In this document: in pieces, positions 9,963 to 23,611 of the stretch
How positions within the stretch are numbered: the stretch's first letter is position 1
Layout of the letters: each line of letters begins with the position of its first letter
From: Mycobacterium palustre
GTDB lineage: Bacteria > Actinomycetota > Actinomycetes > Mycobacteriales > Mycobacteriaceae
NCBI RefSeq assembly: GCF_002101785.1
Contig: NZ_LQPJ01000105.1
Coordinates: forward strand, 1 to 64,000
Direction of reading: 5' to 3'
DNA length: 64,000 bases
Translations under genes and position numbers: made by a program
Notes under the pieces: model-generated
The model's database searches: none
Seen by the model: only the letters and a program-made list of their open reading frames with translations
Told to the model about the DNA's origin: nothing

Positions 9963-11281
9963 GTGACGGTTGAGCTGGCCCACCCGTCGACCGAGCCTAA
10001 GGGGTCGCGGTCGCCGGCCGAACCGGCCCACCCGCGCTGGTGGTTCATCTCGACGACGCCGGGCCGGATCCTGACCATCGGGATCGTCCTCGCCGCGCTC
10101 GGCGTGTCCAGCGCGTTCGCCACCTCCACGACCATCAACCACCGCCAGCAGGTGCTGACCACGGTGCTCAACCACACCGAGCCGCTGGCGTTCGCGGCCG
10201 GACGGCTCTACACCACGCTGTCGGTGGCCGACGCGGCGGCGGCCACGGCGTTCATCGCCCAGGCCGAGCCGCGCCCGGTGCGGCAGCGCTACGAGCAGGC
10301 CATCACCGACGCCGCGGTGGCGGTGACCCGCGCCTCCAGCGGGCTGACCGACGAGCCGCTGGTGCAACTGCTGGGCCGCATCAACGCCGAATTGGCCGTC
10401 TATACCGGCCTGATCGAGATCGCGCGGACCAACAACCGCGAGGGCAACCCGGTCGGGTCGTCGTACCTGTCGGAGGCGTCGGGGCTGATGCAGTCGCGCA
10501 TTCTGCCCGACGCGGCGCAGCTGTACCAGGCGACGTCGGAGCGGGTGGACAGCGAGACCACCCAGTCCACCCACTTCCCGGCCCCGGTGATCCTCGTCGT
10601 CGCCAGCACGGTCGTCTTCGGCGCCTTCTCCCATCGCTGGCTGGCGCGGCGCACCAGGCGCCGGATCAACCCGGGGCTGGTGGTCGGCGCCCTCGGTATT
10701 CTCGTCATGGTGGTCTGGGTCGGAACCGCGTTAACCATCTCTACGGCGGCCAGCCGTAGCGCCAAGGACACCTCCGCGGAGTCGCTGAAGACCGTCACCA
10801 ACGTCGCCATCACAGCGCAGCAGGCGCGGGCCGACGAGACGCTGTCGCTGATCCGCCGCGGCGACGAGGAGATGCGCAAGCAGTCGTTCTACCAGCGCAT
10901 CGACGCCATGCATTCCCAGCTCGACCAGTACATGGCCCGCAGCGACGCCGTCGACAAGCCCGACCTGCAGGGCGCCGACCAGCTGCTGCTGCGGTGGCGC
11001 GAGGCCAACGACCGGATCAACTCCTACATCTCGGTGGGCAACTACCGGGCCGCCACCCAGGTGGCCCTGGGCAGCGGCGAGGACGACTCCACCCCGGCGT
11101 TCGACAAGCTGGAAGACCAGCTCGGCAAGGCGATGGAGCAGAGCCGAACCCACCTGCGCAACGACGTCCTCAGCGCGCGCGGCGGGTTGTCCGGCGCCCA
11201 GGTAGGCGGGGTGGTGCTGAGCCTCGGCGCGGCCATCGCGGTCGCGCTGGGCCTGTGGCCGCGGCTGAAAGAGTATCGCTG

Positions 11282-11282
<1 letters not shown>
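9963..11282 (+). CDS. glnX: Membrane sensor protein GlnX
   Basis: A 439-residue membrane protein, counterpart of Rv0412c. Four hydrophobic helices are visible: about residues 36-55, 196-213, 237-257 and 412-429. The first and last pairs flank long soluble segments, as in a receptor. In M. tuberculosis this protein (GlnX) works with the lipoprotein GlnH to pass external aspartate/glutamate signals to the kinase PknG. The order glnX-glnH-pknG with 1-bp overlaps (TGATG) supports the same role here. The GTG at 9963 is used; an AT-rich promoter-like stretch precedes it. Confidence 0.92.
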
Positions 11283-14529
<3,247 letters not shown>

Positions 14530-15053
14530 TTTCGGCTTTTGGCTTCGGGGCGTGCGCCGCGTTCGTGGCGCTGGGTGTGAATCGTTGGCGCCGGGTGTGA
14601 AACGTCGGCCTTGAGCGTGAGCCCAGGGCGCGGATTTCGCCGGCGAACCCGCCCCAAGCTCACACTCAAAGCCGTAGGCGCACAACCACCGCCGAGGATT
14701 CACACGCAACGGCGTCGGCGGCGAGCGTGAAACGTTGGCGCCGGGTGTGAAACGTTGGCGCCGGGTGTGAATCGTCGGCCTTGAGCGTGAGCCCAGGGCG
14801 CGAATTTCGCCGGCGAACCCGCCCCACGCTCACACTCAAAGCCGTAGGCGCACAACCACCGCCGAGGATTCACACGCAACGGCGTCGGCGGCGAGTGTGA
14901 AACGTTGGCGGCGAGTGTGAATCGTTGGCGCCGAGTGTGAAACGTCGGCCTTGAGCGTGTGCCCAGGGCGCGGATTTCGCCGGCGAACCCGCCCCACGCT
15001 CACACTCAAAGCCGTAGCCGCACAACCACCGCCGAGGATTCACACGCAACGGG
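14530..15053. repeat. 170-bp tandem repeat, about 2.7 copies, with internal inverted repeats
   Basis: Three copies with a strict 170-bp period start at about 14601, 14771 and 14941; the third stops near 15050. Each holds the imperfect inverted repeat TTGAGCGTGAGC / GCTCACACTCAA, plus GTGTGAA..CGTTGGCGCCGG units of about 20 bp and the mirror element GATTCACACGCAAC. A few substitutions separate the copies. There is no coding sense across it. It fills the gap between the ends of pknG and the convergent DUF559 gene, where transcripts would meet. Confidence 0.9.
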
Positions 15054-15905
15054 TCAACGCTCGATCCAGCCGCGTTCGACCAGCGCCACGCGGATTCGGC
15101 GGACAATATTGGCGCGCTGGTCCTCGGCGACGACCCGGACGATGATCCAGCCCATTCGCTCGAGCGTCTCGAGGCGCTGAATGTCATGGACGTACCGCCT
15201 GCGGTCGGTCTGGTGTTGGTCACCCTCGTATTCCACGCCGACCAGGTACTCCTCCCAGCCCAGGTCGATGTGGGCGACGGGAATGCCGTCGGCGCCGAGC
15301 ACGGGTATCTGGGTCTGCGGCCGCGGCAGCCCCGCGTCGATGAGGAGCAGCCGCAGGTAGCTCTCCCGCGGCGACTGCGAGCCGGGGTCGACCAGTTCGA
15401 GCGCGGCCTCGAGTCGCCGTAGGCCGGGAGCGTGGGGATGGCGATTCGCGATCCGCAGCACGTCTTCGACCTTAAAACCCGTTGCCCGCGCCAGCGCGTC
15501 GAGCCGAACGACGGCCGAGCGGATCGCACCGCGCCGGCCGATGTCGAAGGCCGTTCGCTCCGGCGTCGTGACGGCGCGCCCATCCATGAGCTGCGTCTCG
15601 TCGTCGAGCAACGCGTCTCGCCGGATCAGCACCCCGCGTGGCGGGCGGGTGTTGGCGTGGTTCAGCTCGACCGGAACGTCGTCGGGAATCCACTTCGCAC
15701 CATGCAGCGCGGCGGCCGCGGCCCCGACGATCGTCGCGGCCCGCCGCGACCACAGCCACGCCGCGGAGATCCGCCGCTCGAGCGACAGCTGGGCATCCTT
15801 GGGCACGTAGACGTTCGGGAAGACCGCACGATAGCGGGTCCGCAGTTGATGCCGGCTCAACGCGCCCGACGCCAAGGCCTCGGTGCCGACGAACGGTTCT
15901 CTCAT
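15054..15905 (-). CDS. DUF559 / endonuclease-fold protein
   Basis: A 283-residue protein. The N-terminal half looks like an AbiEi-type winged-helix region (LSRHQLRTRYRAVFPNVYVP). The C-terminal half is a DUF559 domain related to very-short-patch-repair and restriction-type nucleases: GADGIPVAHIDLGWEEYLVG, VEYEGDQHQTDRRRYVHDIQ, and an ending WIIVRVVAEDQ. Asp and Glu of the D..E.EGD pattern are present. The role is unknown; such genes are multicopy in mycobacteria. The stop codon abuts the last repeat copy. Confidence 0.82.
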   Translation of the reverse strand: MREPFVGTEALASGALSRHQLRTRYRAVFPNVYVPKDAQLSLERRISAAWLWSRRAATIVGAAAAALHGAKWIPDDVPVELNHANTRPPRGVLIRRDALLDDETQLMDGRAVTTPERTAFDIGRRGAIRSAVVRLDALARATGFKVEDVLRIANRHPHAPGLRRLEAALELVDPGSQSPRESYLRLLLIDAGLPRPQTQIPVLGADGIPVAHIDLGWEEYLVGVEYEGDQHQTDRRRYVHDIQRLETLERMGWIIVRVVAEDQRANIVRRIRVALVERGWIER

Positions 15906-15978
15906 GGGGCGGACGATCGCACACCGCGCGCAACCCGCGCCGTCGTCTATCCACAGGGAGGCCGAGCGTGCACCGATC

Positions 15979-17139
15979 CTATGACCCGGCCAGCAGGCTC
16001 ACGCAGTCGCGGGCGATCGCCAGTTCCTCGTTGGTCGGGACGACCAGCACGGCGATCGGGGAGTCGTCGGCGGAGATCTGCCGCACGCCCTTGCCGCCGC
16101 TGAGGTTGCGGCGCTGGTCCAACACGATGCCCAGCTCCTCCAGGCCGGCCACCGCGTCGCGGCGCACCGCCGCGTCGTTCTCGCCGATGCCCGCGGTGAA
16201 GCTGATGACATCGGTGTGCCCCAGCACGGCCAGGTAGGCGCCGACGTATTTGCGCAACCGGTGGATGAACACGCTGTAGGCCAATTGAGCGGCGCCGTCA
16301 CCGGATTCGATCATCTCGCGCAGCCGCCGGAAGTCGCGCTCACCGGCCAGGCCCAGCACCCCGGACCGCTGGTTGAGCATGGCCTCGGTCTCGTCGACGC
16401 CCATGTTCGCCGTGTGCCACAGGTAGCTGACGACGCTGGGATCGATGTCGCCGCTTCGGGTGCCCATCACCAGCCCCTCCAGCGGCGTCAGGCCCATCGA
16501 CGTGTCGATCGGGCGGGTGCCGGCGATCGCCGAGGCCGAGCAGCCGTTACCCAGGTGCAGCACAATCTGTTTCAGGCTGCCGCGCGGCCTGTCCAGGAAG
16601 GCGGCGGCCCGCTCGCTGACGTAGCGGTGCGAGGTGCCGTGAAACCCGAAGCGGCGGATCTGCCACCGCTCGGCCAGTTCGCGGTCGATGGCGTAGCTGG
16701 CCGCCGCCGGTGGCATGTCGTGGAAGAACGCGGTGTCGAACACGGCGATGTGCGGCACGTCGGGCAGCAGCTTGCGGGCTACCTCGATACACTTGAGCGC
16801 GGGCGGGTTGTGCAGCGGCGCCAGCTCGGAGAGCTTCTCGAGCGCGGCGATCCGCGCATCGTCGAGCAGGGTGGGACGATGGAACTCGTTGCCGCCGTGC
16901 ACCACTCGGTGCCCGACGGCCACCAGGCCACAGGCCCGCAGGTCGATGCCGTCGCCGGCCAGTTCGTCGAACGCGCGGCGCAGCGCCGCGTCATGGTCGG
17001 GAACCGACGATGGCCCCTCACCGATGCGCTCGATGTGGCCGGTCACGCGCGCCGCGCCGCCGTCGGGGTCGACCAGCTGGTACTTCAGCGACGACGAGCC
17101 CGAGTTGATCACCAGCACCGGGCGGCTCGCGCTAGTCAT
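15979..17139 (-). CDS. ackA: Acetate kinase
   Basis: A 386-residue ASKHA-fold enzyme that interconverts acetate + ATP and acetyl phosphate + ADP. The N-terminal [15 protein letters not shown], the catalytic-region [12 protein letters not shown] and [11 protein letters not shown], and the C-terminal FTAGIGEND are all family signatures. It is the last gene of fgd1-pta-ackA and overlaps the pta end by 8 bp. Confidence 0.96.
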   Translation of the reverse strand: MTSASRPVLVINSGSSSLKYQLVDPDGGAARVTGHIERIGEGPSSVPDHDAALRRAFDELAGDGIDLRACGLVAVGHRVVHGGNEFHRPTLLDDARIAALEKLSELAPLHNPPALKCIEVARKLLPDVPHIAVFDTAFFHDMPPAAASYAIDRELAERWQIRRFGFHGTSHRYVSERAAAFLDRPRGSLKQIVLHLGNGCSASAIAGTRPIDTSMGLTPLEGLVMGTRSGDIDPSVVSYLWHTANMGVDETEAMLNQRSGVLGLAGERDFRRLREMIESGDGAAQLAYSVFIHRLRKYVGAYLAVLGHTDVISFTAGIGENDAAVRRDAVAGLEELGIVLDQRRNLSGGKGVRQISADDSPIAVLVVPTNEELAIARDCVSLLAGS

Positions 17140-19279
17140 GGACGTCCTGCGCCTGAATCGCGGTAATGGCGACGGTGTTCACGATGTCTTCGACCAGGGC
17201 GCCGCGAGACAGATCGTTGACCGGCCTGCGCAATCCTTGCAGCACCGGGCCGATCGCGATCGCCCCGGCGCTGCGCTGCACCGCCTTGTAGGTGTTGTTG
17301 CCGGTATTGAGGTCGGGGAAGATCAGGACCGTGGCCCGGCCGGCCACCGGAGAATCGTGCAGCTTGGTCGCCGCGACCGACGGATCGATCGCGGCGTCGT
17401 ACTGGATGGGACCCTCGACAAGTAACTGCGGTTCCCGGCTGCGCACCAATTCCGTTGCCGCCCTGACCTTGTCGACGTCCGCACCGGTGCCGGAGTCACC
17501 GGTCGAGTAGGACAGCATGGCCACCCGAGGCTCGATGCCGAACCGGTCCGCCGTCCGCGCCGAGCTGATCGCGATGTCGGCGAGCTGCTCGGGCGTCGGG
17601 TTGGGGATGATGGCGCAGTCGCCGTACACCAGCACGCGGTCGGGCAGGCACATGAAGAAGATGCTGGACACGGTAGAGACGTCGGGCACGGTCTTGATGA
17701 TCTCGAACGCCGGCCGGACGGTGTGCGCCGTGGTGTGCGCGGCGCCGGACACCATGCCGTCGACCATGCCGTTGTGGACCATCATCGTTCCGAAATACGT
17801 GGCGTCGCCCATGATTTCGCGTGCCTGCTCGACCGTGACGCCCTTGGCCTTGCGCAGCTCGGCGTACTGGTCGGCGAACCGGTAGCGCAACTCGCTGCTG
17901 CGCGCGTCGATCACCTTTGCCTCGTCCAGGTTTACCCCGAGTTCGGCCGAGCGCAGCCGTATCTGGGCTTCGTCGCCCAGGATGGTCAGGTCCGCGACGC
18001 CGCGCTGCAGCAGGCGCCCGGCGGAGCGCAGGATGCGGTCGTCCTCCCCCTCGGGCAGGACGATGTGCTTGCGGTCGGATCGCGCCCGCAGTTGCAGCTG
18101 ATAGGTGAACATCTGCGGGGTCATCACGGTGGGCACCGAAATCGCAAGCCGGGCAAGCAGATCCGTGATGTCGACGTGGCGGTCCATCAGCGCCAGCGCG
18201 GTGTCGATCTTGCGTTGTGAGGTGGCCGTGACCCGGCCGCGGGCCGCCGCCGCCCTGCTGGCCGTGTCGTAGGTGCCCAGCGCCGTCGCGACGATCGGCA
18301 GCCGCAGCCGCAGGCCCGCGACCAGGGCCCCGATCGACGGGTGCAGCTCGAAGCCACCGTTGAGGACCAGGCACGACAGCGATGGAAACCCCTCGGCCGC
18401 ATGGGCGCTGGCGACCGCGAGCACCACGTCGGAGCGATCCCCCGGGGTGATGACGGCCATGCCGTCGCGCAGCCGCTCCAGCACGTGGTCGGCGGTCATC
18501 CCGGCCACCAGGATGCCGGTGACCTCCCGCTGGCGCAGCGACGCCTCGCCGCTGACCGGCGAACCCCCCACGGCCCGTTCCAGTTCGGCCACCGTCGGCG
18601 CGCACAGCAGCGGCTCCTCGGGCAGCACGTAGCTGCGCGGCGCGAAGCCCCGCAGCGCCTCGGCCACCGCCGCCAGCTCGGACGGCTCGCAGCGGTTGGC
18701 CACGACCGCCGCGGTGTGGGCGTGCTGCGCGGTCAGCTCGGCCAGGCACACCTCGACCACGCTGGCGATCTCCGCGGCGGTGCGGCCCCTGCCGCTGACC
18801 GTAAGCAGCACCGGCGCGCCCAGGTTGGCCGCGATGCGTGCGTTGACCAAAAGCTCGGCGGGCCTGGCCACGTCGGTGTAGTCGCTGCCGACGATCACCA
18901 CCACGTCGCAGGCCTGCGCCACCGCGTGATACGAGTCGACGATGGCGGCGATCGCGGCGTCACCGTCGGCGTGCAGCTGCTGGTAGGTCACCCCGACGCA
19001 TTGCTCGTAGGACAGGCCCGCCGTGGTGTGCTCGAGCAGCAGCTCGAGGATGTAATCGCGATCGGCGCCGGCTACCTGCGGCGACCCGCTGCGCCCGGCT
19101 TCGCCGCGCTTGCGATCGCCTGAAACGCGGTCGGATCGCGCGATCGGCCGGAACACGCCGACGCGGGCCACCGTCGCGGTCAGCCGGTGCAGCAGCCCCA
19201 GCGCGACCGTCGACTTGCCGGTCTCCGGCTCCGGCGCGGCGATGTATATCGCCGTCGAATGGGCCGCAGTCTCAGCCAA
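17132..19279 (-). CDS. pta: Phosphate acetyltransferase
   Basis: A 715-residue Pta with the full three-part layout: an N-terminal P-loop domain ([17 protein letters not shown]), a middle DRTGG domain, and the C-terminal catalytic domain ([53 protein letters not shown]). It converts acetyl-CoA + phosphate to acetyl phosphate. The start is a TTG at 19279 with an 8-bp overlap onto fgd1; conserved sequence begins within 10 residues. It is about 25 residues longer than the M. tuberculosis protein, partly through an insert ([14 protein letters not shown]) near residue 55. Confidence 0.95.
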   Translation of the reverse strand: MAETAAHSTAIYIAAPEPETGKSTVALGLLHRLTATVARVGVFRPIARSDRVSGDRKRGEAGRSGSPQVAGADRDYILELLLEHTTAGLSYEQCVGVTYQQLHADGDAAIAAIVDSYHAVAQACDVVVIVGSDYTDVARPAELLVNARIAANLGAPVLLTVSGRGRTAAEIASVVEVCLAELTAQHAHTAAVVANRCEPSELAAVAEALRGFAPRSYVLPEEPLLCAPTVAELERAVGGSPVSGEASLRQREVTGILVAGMTADHVLERLRDGMAVITPGDRSDVVLAVASAHAAEGFPSLSCLVLNGGFELHPSIGALVAGLRLRLPIVATALGTYDTASRAAAARGRVTATSQRKIDTALALMDRHVDITDLLARLAISVPTVMTPQMFTYQLQLRARSDRKHIVLPEGEDDRILRSAGRLLQRGVADLTILGDEAQIRLRSAELGVNLDEAKVIDARSSELRYRFADQYAELRKAKGVTVEQAREIMGDATYFGTMMVHNGMVDGMVSGAAHTTAHTVRPAFEIIKTVPDVSTVSSIFFMCLPDRVLVYGDCAIIPNPTPEQLADIAISSARTADRFGIEPRVAMLSYSTGDSGTGADVDKVRAATELVRSREPQLLVEGPIQYDAAIDPSVAATKLHDSPVAGRATVLIFPDLNTGNNTYKAVQRSAGAIAIGPVLQGLRRPVNDLSRGALVEDIVNTVAITAIQAQDVHD

Positions 19280-20282
19280 GTCGTCGCAGCCTGGGCGCCA
19301 GGTCCTTTTCGAAGAGGTCCAGGAACCGGCGCTGGTCGTGGCCGGGGGCGTGGAACACCAGGTGGTTGAGGCCCCAGTCGACGTAGTCCTTGACCTTGGC
19401 GACGGCCTCGTCGGGGTCCGACGCGACGATCCAGCGCTTGGCGACCTGCTCGATCGGCAGCGCGTCGGCCGCCTTCTCCATTTCGATCGGGTCGTCGATG
19501 CTGTGCTTCTGCTCGGGGGTCAGCGACAGCGGCGCCCAGAACCGGGTGTTTTCCAGCGCCAGCTCGGGGTCGGGGTCGTAGGAGATCTTGATCTCGATCA
19601 TCTTGTCGATGTCGTCGACGCTGCGGTCGGCGGCCGCGGCGCCCTCCTTGACGGCGGGGATGAGCTTGTCCTTGTACAGCTCCTCGCCCTTGCCCGAGGT
19701 GCAGATGAAGCCGTCGCCGACGCGTCCGGCGTACTTGGCCACCGCCGGGCCGCCCGCGGCGACGTAGATGGGGACGCCGCCGCCGGGCACGTCGTAGATG
19801 GAGGCGCCCTTGAGCCGGTAGTACTCGCCGTCGAAGTCGACGCGATCGCCGCGCCACAGCTCGCGCATCAGCCGCACCGATTCGCGCAGCCGGGCGAACC
19901 GCTCCTTGAACTCCGGCCAGTCGCCCTCGTATCCGGTGGCGATCTCGTTCAGCGCCTCGCCGGTGCCGACGCCGAGGAAGATGCGGTCCGGGTACAGGCA
20001 GGCCATCGTGGCGAACGCCTGCGCGATGACCGCGGGGTTGTAGCGGAAGGTCGGCGTGAGCACCGAGGTGCCCAGCTGGATCCGCTTGGTGCGTTCGCCG
20101 ACGGCGGTCATCCAGGCCAGCGAGAACGGCGCGTGCCCGCCCTCGTGCCGCCACGGCTGGAAGTGGTCGCTGACGGTCGCGCTGTCCATGCCGTGGCCTT
20201 CGGCGGCGACGGCCAGCTCGACGAGCTCGCGCGGTGCGAATTGTTCGGCGGACGCTTTGTATCCGAGTTTTAGTTCAGCCAC
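19272..20282 (-). CDS. fgd1: F420-dependent glucose-6-phosphate dehydrogenase
   Basis: A 336-residue luciferase-fold enzyme that oxidises glucose 6-phosphate and reduces cofactor F420. It is the main source of F420H2 in mycobacteria, needed for activating nitroimidazole prodrugs and for redox stress. The start [20 protein letters not shown], the catalytic [13 protein letters not shown] (His and Trp) and [20 protein letters not shown] agree with M. tuberculosis Fgd1 (336 aa). The GTG start at 20282 is the first in frame. It leads the fgd1-pta-ackA unit and is divergent from the gene at 20373. Confidence 0.97.
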   Translation of the reverse strand: MAELKLGYKASAEQFAPRELVELAVAAEGHGMDSATVSDHFQPWRHEGGHAPFSLAWMTAVGERTKRIQLGTSVLTPTFRYNPAVIAQAFATMACLYPDRIFLGVGTGEALNEIATGYEGDWPEFKERFARLRESVRLMRELWRGDRVDFDGEYYRLKGASIYDVPGGGVPIYVAAGGPAVAKYAGRVGDGFICTSGKGEELYKDKLIPAVKEGAAAADRSVDDIDKMIEIKISYDPDPELALENTRFWAPLSLTPEQKHSIDDPIEMEKAADALPIEQVAKRWIVASDPDEAVAKVKDYVDWGLNHLVFHAPGHDQRRFLDLFEKDLAPRLRRLG

Positions 20283-20372
20283 CCGTTATTTCTACTCCTC
20301 ACCCGATGGTCGCGACCCGCCGCGCCCGGCTTACGACGCGCTTGCGCTCGCACCGGCTCCTATGCTCCTGGC

Positions 20373-21113
20373 ATGCCGCAGCTAGTCCAGGTCACCGACA
20401 CCGTCCACCTCGCCCGGGGCCACGCCGTGAACTGGACGCTCGTCGCCGACGACAGCGGCGTCATGCTGATCGACGCCGGCTACCCGGGTGACCGCGAGGA
20501 CGTGCTGGCGTCGCTGCGCACGCTGGGCTATGACGCCGCCGACGTGCGCGCGATCCTGCTGACGCACGCCCACGTCGACCACCTGGGCTCGGCGATCTGG
20601 TTCGCCCGCGAGCACGGCACCCCGGTGTACTGCCACGCCGACGAGGTGCGTCACGCCAAGCGGGAGCACCTCGAGCAGGTCTCGACGGTCGATGTGGCCC
20701 TACGCGTTTGGCGGCCACGCTGGGCGGTGTGGACCGCCCACGTGGTCCGCAGCGGCGGCCTGATCCGCGACGGCATCCCGTCGGCCCAGCCGCTGACCGT
20801 CGAAGTGGCCGCCGGGCTGCCGGGCCGGCCGACGGCGGTCTTCTCCCCGGGCCACACCAGCGGGCATTGCTCGTACGTCGTCGACGGCGTGCTGGTCAGC
20901 GGCGACGCCTTGATCACCGGCCACCCGCTGCTGCGCCACCGGGGGCCGCAGCTGCTGCCGGCGGTGTTCAGCCGCAGCCAGCAGGAGTCGCTGCGCACCC
21001 TGAATGCGCTCGCGCTGCTGGACACCGACGTGCTGTTGCCCGGTCACGGCGACGTGTGGCGCGGGCCGATCCGCGAGGCGACGCAGGCGGCGCTAAAGAA
21101 AGCCGGCGGGTAG
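20373..21113 (+). CDS. Metallo-beta-lactamase-fold hydrolase
   Basis: A 246-residue MBL-fold protein, counterpart of Rv0406c, which is also divergent from fgd1 in M. tuberculosis. The metal motif is LLTHAHVDHLG (HxHxDH), followed by SPGHTSGHCSY (third His), VSGDALI (bridging Asp) and LPGHGDV (last His). All ligands are present, so it should be active. The substrate is not evident; thioester or lactone hydrolysis is typical for the group. No signal peptide. Confidence 0.9.
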   Translation: MPQLVQVTDTVHLARGHAVNWTLVADDSGVMLIDAGYPGDREDVLASLRTLGYDAADVRAILLTHAHVDHLGSAIWFAREHGTPVYCHADEVRHAKREHLEQVSTVDVALRVWRPRWAVWTAHVVRSGGLIRDGIPSAQPLTVEVAAGLPGRPTAVFSPGHTSGHCSYVVDGVLVSGDALITGHPLLRHRGPQLLPAVFSRSQQESLRTLNALALLDTDVLLPGHGDVWRGPIREATQAALKKAGG

Positions 21114-21122
21114 TCACACCCG

Positions 21123-22484
21123 TCATCGCGCATGCGCCGCGGACTCGCTGAGCCCCAGGTGATCCCGCAGCGTCTCTCCGGTGTACTCGGTGCGGAAGGC
21201 GCCGCGCTCCTGCAGCAGCGGCACCACCCGGTCGACGAACTCGTCCAGGCCGCGCGGCGTCAGGTGCGGCACCAGGATGAACCCGTCGCAGGCGTCGGCC
21301 TGGATGTAGCGGTCGATCTCGTCGGCGATCCGCCCCGGCGTCCCGACGAATTGCTGGCGGCTGGTCACGGCGATGACCAGCTCGCGGATCGACAGGTTCT
21401 CGGCCGAGGCGCGCTCGCGGTAGCGGCGGGCCACCGCCACCGGGTCGCCGTGCCGCACCCGCCCCTGGGTGATGGTGCTGTCGACGACGGGATCGAAGTC
21501 GGGCAGCGGCCCGTCCGGGTCGTACCCGGAGAGCTCGCGACCCCACACCTGCTCGAGCATCGCGATCGCTGTGGCGCCGCTGACCTGCTGGTAGCGGATG
21601 TGCCGCGCCCTGTCGTGCGCCTCGGCGTCGGTGTCACCGATGACGAACGTCGCGGCCGGAAAGACCTTGAGCCGATCGGGATCCCGGCCGTACGACGCGG
21701 CGCGGCCCTTGACGTCGGCGTAGTAGCGCTGGCCGTCCTCCAGCGACGAGTGCAGGGTGAACAGCGCGTCGGCGTTGCGCGCGCCGAACGCGCGCCCGTC
21801 GTTGGAATCGCCGGCCTGCAACAGCACCGGATGGCCCTGGGGGCCCGCGGGCAGCGTCGCGAACCCCCGCACGTCGAACTGGGGGCCGGAGTGCGAGACG
21901 CTTCGGATCCGGTCCGGGTCGACGTAGACCCCGGCGTCGGCCTCGGCCAGCACGGCCCCGGCCTCCCAGCTGTCCCAGAATTGGCGCGCCACGGCGAGGA
22001 ACTCCTCGGCGCGCGCGTACCGGTCGGCGTGGTCGAGGAATCCGCCGCGGCGGAAGTTGGCGCCGGTGAACGCGTCCGACGAGGTCACCATGTTCCAGCC
22101 GGCGCGGCCGCCGGACAGGTGGTCGAGGCTCGCGAATTGCCTTGCGACTTCGAAGGGTTCGTTGAAGGTGGTGTTGATGGTCCCCGTCAGCCCGATCCGG
22201 TCGGTGACGCCGGCGAGCGCGGCCAGCACGGTGAAGGTGTCTGGGCGCCCGACGACGTCGAGGTCGTAGATGCGGCCGCGGTGTTCGCGCAGCCGCAGCC
22301 CCTCGGCCAGAAAGAAGAAGTCGAACAGCCCGCGTTCGGCGGTGCGGGCCAAATGCTCGAACGACGCGAACTCGATCTGGCTGCCCGCGTCGGGATCGGT
22401 CCACACGGTGGTGTTGTTGACGCCCGGGAAGTGGGCGGCCAAATGAATGGGCTTGCGCTGCTTGCCCTCCCGCACGCCGCTCAT
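21123..22484 (-). CDS. FMN-dependent monooxygenase, NtaA/SnaA/DszA family
   Basis: A 453-residue luciferase-like flavin monooxygenase. The N-terminal HFPGVNNTTVWTDPDAGSQI, the block FDFFFLAEGLRLREHRGRIY, and SGGRAGWNMVTSSDAFTGAN with NFRRGG are typical of the NtaA/SnaA/DszA group, which attacks C-S, C-N or chelator substrates using FMNH2 and O2. The ATG at 22484 overlaps the upstream gene stop (ATGA), preferred over an ATG at 22499. It is the last gene of a four-gene operon. No flavin reductase is encoded alongside, so reduced FMN must come from elsewhere. Confidence 0.9.
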   Translation of the reverse strand: MSGVREGKQRKPIHLAAHFPGVNNTTVWTDPDAGSQIEFASFEHLARTAERGLFDFFFLAEGLRLREHRGRIYDLDVVGRPDTFTVLAALAGVTDRIGLTGTINTTFNEPFEVARQFASLDHLSGGRAGWNMVTSSDAFTGANFRRGGFLDHADRYARAEEFLAVARQFWDSWEAGAVLAEADAGVYVDPDRIRSVSHSGPQFDVRGFATLPAGPQGHPVLLQAGDSNDGRAFGARNADALFTLHSSLEDGQRYYADVKGRAASYGRDPDRLKVFPAATFVIGDTDAEAHDRARHIRYQQVSGATAIAMLEQVWGRELSGYDPDGPLPDFDPVVDSTITQGRVRHGDPVAVARRYRERASAENLSIRELVIAVTSRQQFVGTPGRIADEIDRYIQADACDGFILVPHLTPRGLDEFVDRVVPLLQERGAFRTEYTGETLRDHLGLSESAAHAR

Positions 22485-23611
22485 CCGGTGAGCCCCCATC
22501 GCTTGGCGAGCAGCTCGTGCGAGCGGAGCCGGTCGGCTTGGCTGTGGGTGACGGAGGTGATGACGAGCTCGTCGGCGTTGGTAACGCGCTGCAGCGCCTC
22601 CAGCCGCTCGGCCACCTCGTCGGGGTCACCGACGAATTGTGTTGCCACCCGGTCGATCACGACGGCCAGCTGCTTTTCGGTCAGGGGCTCGCACGCGTCG
22701 GGATCGGGATAGGGGACGGCGCCGCCGCCGGCCCGGATCGAGTACACCCAGTGGCCGTAGCTCGACGCCAGGTGCTTGGCCGTGGCCGAGTCGTCGGCGA
22801 CCACGACGTCGGCCGACACCACGACATAGGGCCGCGCCAGCGCGGCCGACGGGACGAAGGCGTCGCGGTAGGCGTCGATGGCATCCAGCGCGGTGGCCGG
22901 CGTGATGTGATAGCTGGCCACGAACGGCAGCCCCAGCGCGCCGGCCACCTTGGCGCTCTTTCCCTTGCTGCTGCCGAAGATCCACGGCGTCAGGGCGGCT
23001 CCCTCGCCGGGGACCGCATGCACGTCGAACCCGTCGACCTGATAGGTCCCGGCCAGCATCGCCATGATGTCGCCGAGCTGCTCGGCGAAGTCGGGCGCGA
23101 CGGCCTCGGGCTGTTGCAGAATCGCCATGGTCGCCTGCACGCGGCCGCTGCCGAGCAACGCGCGCAGGTCGAACGGCGGCGGGACCACGACGCCGTCGAC
23201 CTCGCGCCATTCCCGCGGCGGGTCGGGGCGCGGGGGTTTGGGCGGCCGAGGCGTTTTCGGCGTGGTGATCCGCCGCTGCGCCGAGCGTCCCAAACCCAGG
23301 TCGATGCGGCCGGGATAGAACGCGTCGAGCATCCCGAAGCTCTCGACCACCGCGGCGGCCGTGGTGTGGCTCAGCTGCACGGCCGCCGATCCCACGCGAA
23401 TCGTGTTGGTGGCGGCGGCGATTTGGCCGATCAGCACCGCGGGCGCCGCGCTGGCCACGGCAACGAAGTGATGCTCGGCGATCCAGAACCGGCGATAGCC
23501 CCACCGCTCGGCGTGCTGGGCGAGCTCGATCGTGTTGCGCAGCGCCGTCGCGGCGTCGCCGCCCGCGCTGATCGGCGACAGATCCAGGACCGACACCGGC
23601 ACCCGGGTCAT
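22481..23611 (-). CDS. Luciferase-like monooxygenase, MsnO8-type
   Basis: A 376-residue protein starting RVPVSVLDLSPISAGGDAAT, then RFWIAEHHFVAVASAAPAVL, IRVGSAAVQLSHTTAAAVVE and YPGRIDLGLGR, the pattern of the MsnO8 luciferase-family oxidoreductases. After TTPKTPRPP lies a proline-rich insert of about 25 residues, probably a surface loop. The ATG at 23611 lies in an ATGA overlap with the upstream gene. A longer reading frame upstream crosses the neighbouring gene and is rejected. The substrate is unknown. Confidence 0.9.
   Translation of the reverse strand: MTRVPVSVLDLSPISAGGDAATALRNTIELAQHAERWGYRRFWIAEHHFVAVASAAPAVLIGQIAAATNTIRVGSAAVQLSHTTAAAVVESFGMLDAFYPGRIDLGLGRSAQRRITTPKTPRPPKPPRPDPPREWREVDGVVVPPPFDLRALLGSGRVQATMAILQQPEAVAPDFAEQLGDIMAMLAGTYQVDGFDVHAVPGEGAALTPWIFGSSKGKSAKVAGALGLPFVASYHITPATALDAIDAYRDAFVPSAALARPYVVVSADVVVADDSATAKHLASSYGHWVYSIRAGGGAVPYPDPDACEPLTEKQLAVVIDRVATQFVGDPDEVAERLEALQRVTNADELVITSVTHSQADRLRSHELLAKRWGLTG

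Noticed and set aside
14951..15180. Short plus-strand frames running through the last 170-bp repeat copy into the DUF559 gene
   Set aside because: They depend on the repeat sequence and continue antisense into DUF559; no start signal or homology.
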